The position numbers and the translations under genes were made by a program. A stretch of 9,067 nucleotides of DNA from CAYMRB01 sp964392615 (lineage in GTDB: Bacteria; Planctomycetota; UBA8108), in NCBI GenBank assembly GCA_964392615.1, contig CAYMRB010000410.1, forward strand, positions 1 through 9,067. The letters run 5' to 3'. The notes under the pieces are model-generated. The model was given only the letters and a program-made list of their open reading frames with translations, ran no database searches and was not told where the DNA came from. Position 1 is the first letter of the stretch, and every line of letters begins with the position of its first letter. This document shows, piece after piece, positions 6,642 through 9,067 of this stretch.

Positions 6642-9067
6642 TCACGGCCGCTCCCATGGCGCCGGCAGGTTCTCGGACGCCGTCCCGTAGGTCTGCGACA
6701 CCACGAAGCCGCTGGCCTGCGATATGTAGAAGATCCGCCCGTTCGAGACCACCGCTCCCAGGCACTCGCGCGAGTCGATCGCCGGGCCGGTCGACACCAG
6801 CTTGCCGCCCGCGCCGAGGTCGATCATGTCCATGTTCGCGCCGAGGACGTACGGCTCCGAGAGCGTGAACCGGCAACACGCGTAGTTCGTCTGGATGCCG
6901 GCGTGCACGGCGCCGGTCGTGCGGTCGAAGATGTTCCCCTTGCCCCGCAGCGCGTTCGAGAAGATGAATCGCTCGCCGACGCTGACGACGTTCAGCGCGG
7001 ACGTCACCGCGTCGGACTTCCAGATCAGCGCGCCGCTCTTCGCGTCCAGACACCAGACGAATCGCTGGTCGGTTCCCTCGCGCGCTCGGTTGTTGCCGCC
7101 GATGTAGATGCGACCGTCGCGAGAGCTCAGCGTGCACTTCGACGTCACGTAATAGTCGGTCGTTAGCCAGAACGTCTCGCCCGTGGCAGGATCGAGACAC
7201 GCCGTCAAGCCGTTGTGCTCCGACGGCAAGCCTCGGCGCTTCTTGCGGTTGGCGGAGTACCCGAAGAAGGTCGAGTAGTAGAACTTGCCGTCGTGAACGC
7301 AGATGCCGCAGTCGTTGCCGCCGCGTCCGTAACCCGAGAAGTCCTTCTCCCAGACGACCCTGCCCGTCTCGAGGTCCCAGGCCCAGACGCGCGGCTTGTG
7401 GTCTCGCGGATAGTACGGATTGTCGTTCGAGTAGATCCAGCTCATCACCTCGCGCCCGCCGTGATCGACGGGATCGCCGCTGAAGGTGAAGTACTTCTCC
7501 GAACCCTGCGCCGCGTACTTGCCGGATCCGGACGCGTAGATCGCGACGTTGCCGTGCACGACCGGCGGGAACTGTCGGCTCCAGCTGGGCGATCCCGTGA
7601 AGGGCGCCTCCCACAACAGCCGGCCGGTCGCCGCGTCCAGACAGCGCATCATCGATCGCTCGATACCCGCCTGTGGCACGAGCAGCTTGCCGTCGACGTA
7701 GAGCGGTGACGTGAACGACAGATACACGTCCGGCCAGTGGCGCCGCCACAACAGCCGACCCGTGTCCTGCTCGAGCGCGACGACTTGGCCTTCCGCGGTG
7801 TGCACGTACAACCGCCCGCCGCCGCACACCGGCAGGTGCTTCACGGTGCCTTCGAGACGTCGAGCCCAACGCATCCGCAGCGGCGGCTTCAGGCCCTGGT
7901 CGTTCGCATTGGAGCCGCTGAAGTCGCCGTAGTTCGTATACCAGTCGTACGCGTGACCGGCGAGGGGGCCGGTCAAGGGGCTGCGGATCTTCCAGACGCC
8001 CAGGTCCCTCTCGGGAGCCGGCGCCTTCCCGCCGGCGCCGAACACGTAGAGGTATCCGTCCTCGCAGCCGACCCAGACCCTGCCATCCGCCACGGCGACC
8101 GGAGCCGTGATCGGTGCGCCGAATGCCGTCGCGCAAGTCGATGCCTCGCCGCCGCCACCGAGCGGCACGACGCGCAGTCGCCCGTCGAGCCCGCCGTAGA
8201 CGACATGGTCGCGCGTGACGACCGGCGGGCTCACCGATGCCGCGGCGCCCAGCACTGTCGGTTGCGCTTCTCCGGTCGTGTGCCTGCACAGGCCGACGCC
8301 GTGCTCCGGACGCACGCGGTACACGTCGTCGCCGCGAACGCTGACGGGCGCGAAGCTCAGCAGGCCGAGCTTGCGGATCGACGTTTCGGTTCCGGCGACG
8401 AAACCGGTCTTCACCTCGTCGCCCTCGAGCCGCATCGTCTCCACGCGACCGGCGTTGTCGCGTCGGTGCCACTGGACGTATACGTTGCCCGCATCGTCCG
8501 CGCTCTGTCCGAACGTCGCGGGATACTCGGATCCGAAGTATTTCGGAATCGTCCCGACGACCCGCAGCTTCGGCGCGTCACCGGCATCGTCGAGAAACAC
8601 GGTTCGCCCACCCGCGGGCAGGACGACCGTCTTGCCGACGAGGCAGATGTCTCGCGAGCAGACGAAGTGGTCGCGCCACGTGACCCGTTGCTTGCGGTGC
8701 GCGAGCCAGTCCGCGCCGCTCCAGCGGTCGCCGTCGAACTCGATGACTTCGCTGACGAAGTCCCAGGTCCATGCGATGTCGCCATTCGGCTGGACCGCGT
8801 AGACGCGTGCGCCCAGTGTCGCGAAGTAGACGCGATCGTCTCCGACCACCGGAGCGGAGAGCACGGGCTCGCGGCAATCGATCTCCTTGACGATCGTGCC
8901 GCCGGTTCGATCGAGCACGTAGTAGTACCCGGCTGTCGTGGCGACGTGGAGGTAGTCGCCCGCGATGGCCGGCGCTGCCACGTTATTGCAATTGCCGGGG
9001 CCGCCCTTCGTCGCGAAGCGCCACAGGACGTCGCCGGTCGCGGCGTCGATGGCGACCACGACACCGG
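6642..9067 (-). CDS. PQQ-like beta-propeller repeat protein, Cys-rich, N-terminus beyond the window
   Basis: The reading frame stays open to the right edge, so the gene is 5'-partial; a GTG at 9057-9059 falls inside a repeat (VVAIDAATGDVLW) and is not the start. At least 805 residues are visible, numbered from that codon. PQQ-type repeat signatures (D-x-x-T/S-G-x-x-x-W) recur at residues 5-13, 431-438 (QDTGRLLW), 474-483 (LDAATGRLLW), 562-570 (DLETGRVVW), 622-631 (LDPATGETFW), 671-680 (LDAKSGALIW) and, degenerate, 711-720. Such propellers resemble BamB and quinoprotein dehydrogenase folds and are common extracytoplasmic proteins in planctomycetes. Many lack the cofactor, and I see no evidence for quinone binding. 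The protein has about 17 Cys, including CGIC at 584-587, a C-x4-C at 134-139 and CC at 728-729, which suggests disulfides and an oxidising compartment. The last 80 residues form a less repetitive cap. Hand-counted GC3 in a 55-codon sample is about 89 percent. The gene converges on the WD40 gene with 142 nt between stops. Substrate or partner is unknown. Confidence 0.92.
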   Translation of the reverse strand, partial: GVVVAIDAATGDVLWRFATKGGPGNCNNVAAPAIAGDYLHVATTAGYYYVLDRTGGTIVKEIDCREPVLSAPVVGDDRVYFATLGARVYAVQPNGDIAWTWDFVSEVIEFDGDRWSGADWLAHRKQRVTWRDHFVCSRDICLVGKTVVLPAGGRTVFLDDAGDAPKLRVVGTIPKYFGSEYPATFGQSADDAGNVYVQWHRRDNAGRVETMRLEGDEVKTGFVAGTETSIRKLGLLSFAPVSVRGDDVYRVRPEHGVGLCRHTTGEAQPTVLGAAASVSPPVVTRDHVVYGGLDGRLRVVPLGGGGEASTCATAFGAPITAPVAVADGRVWVGCEDGYLYVFGAGGKAPAPERDLGVWKIRSPLTGPLAGHAYDWYTNYGDFSGSNANDQGLKPPLRMRWARRLEGTVKHLPVCGGGRLYVHTAEGQVVALEQDTGRLLWRRHWPDVYLSFTSPLYVDGKLLVPQAGIERSMMRCLDAATGRLLWEAPFTGSPSWSRQFPPVVHGNVAIYASGSGKYAAQGSEKYFTFSGDPVDHGGREVMSWIYSNDNPYYPRDHKPRVWAWDLETGRVVWEKDFSGYGRGGNDCGICVHDGKFYYSTFFGYSANRKKRRGLPSEHNGLTACLDPATGETFWLTTDYYVTSKCTLSSRDGRIYIGGNNRAREGTDQRFVWCLDAKSGALIWKSDAVTSALNVVSVGERFIFSNALRGKGNIFDRTTGAVHAGIQTNYACCRFTLSEPYVLGANMDMIDLGAGGKLVSTGPAIDSRECLGAVVSNGRIFYISQASGFVVSQTYGTASENLPAPWERP

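Noticed and set aside
7293..7310. Possible c-type haem site in the PQQ-like protein
   Set aside because: The sequence is CGICVH, with Val between the second Cys and the His, so it does not meet CxxCH.
6274..8472. Minus-strand open frame of 732 residues overlapping both the WD40 and PQQ-like genes
   Set aside because: It is strongly Arg-rich and in a shifted frame relative to the PQQ repeats. It also crosses the convergent intergenic hairpin, so it is not a believable gene.
8215..8802. Plus-strand open frame of 195 residues opposite the PQQ-like gene
   Set aside because: Its Ser/Thr/Pro/Arg-rich composition is typical of the antisense of propeller genes, and it has no ribosome site or domain.

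Overview
The window is GC-rich with long, tightly coded genes. It most resembles a free-living, probably uncultured planctomycete (Planctomycetota). Three signs support this: a secreted giant protein ending in the Cys-containing, dockerin-like tail with two FLFLGG-type segments; a WD40 propeller carrying the helical linker usually found behind planctomycete Ser/Thr kinase domains; and a large multi-repeat PQQ-type beta-propeller. This assignment is an inference from protein style. No marker gene is present.

Layout. Bases 1-386 hold no gene I can defend, only a perfect 20-bp palindrome at the left edge and a small inverted repeat. Bases 387-3974 (+) encode a 1195-residue secreted protein of unknown function. 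It has a signal peptide, a helical N-terminal half with a glycine-zipper hydrophobic segment followed directly by a coiled coil, an unrecognised C-terminal half, and a dockerin-like tail. Bases 3975-4288 contain a 12-bp-stem hairpin, a perfect (GATTCC)7 hexanucleotide array, and a strong ribosome binding site with an ATG that is out of frame with the next gene. Bases 4289-6499 (+) encode a WD40-repeat protein whose N-terminus looks truncated or frame-disrupted. Bases 6500-6641 are a convergent intergenic region with a hairpin suited to a bidirectional terminator. From 6642 to the right edge (-) lies a Cys-rich PQQ-like propeller protein whose N-terminus is outside the window.

The three genes do not form an evident pathway. 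The first two are co-directional but separated by 208-314 nt and a hairpin, so an operon is uncertain. The third is convergent and independent. I see no defence system, mobile element, CRISPR array or RNA gene. The most interesting items are the architecture of the giant secreted protein, in which a possible membrane-inserting segment sits next to a coiled coil, and the disturbed 5' end of the WD40 gene beside the hexanucleotide array.
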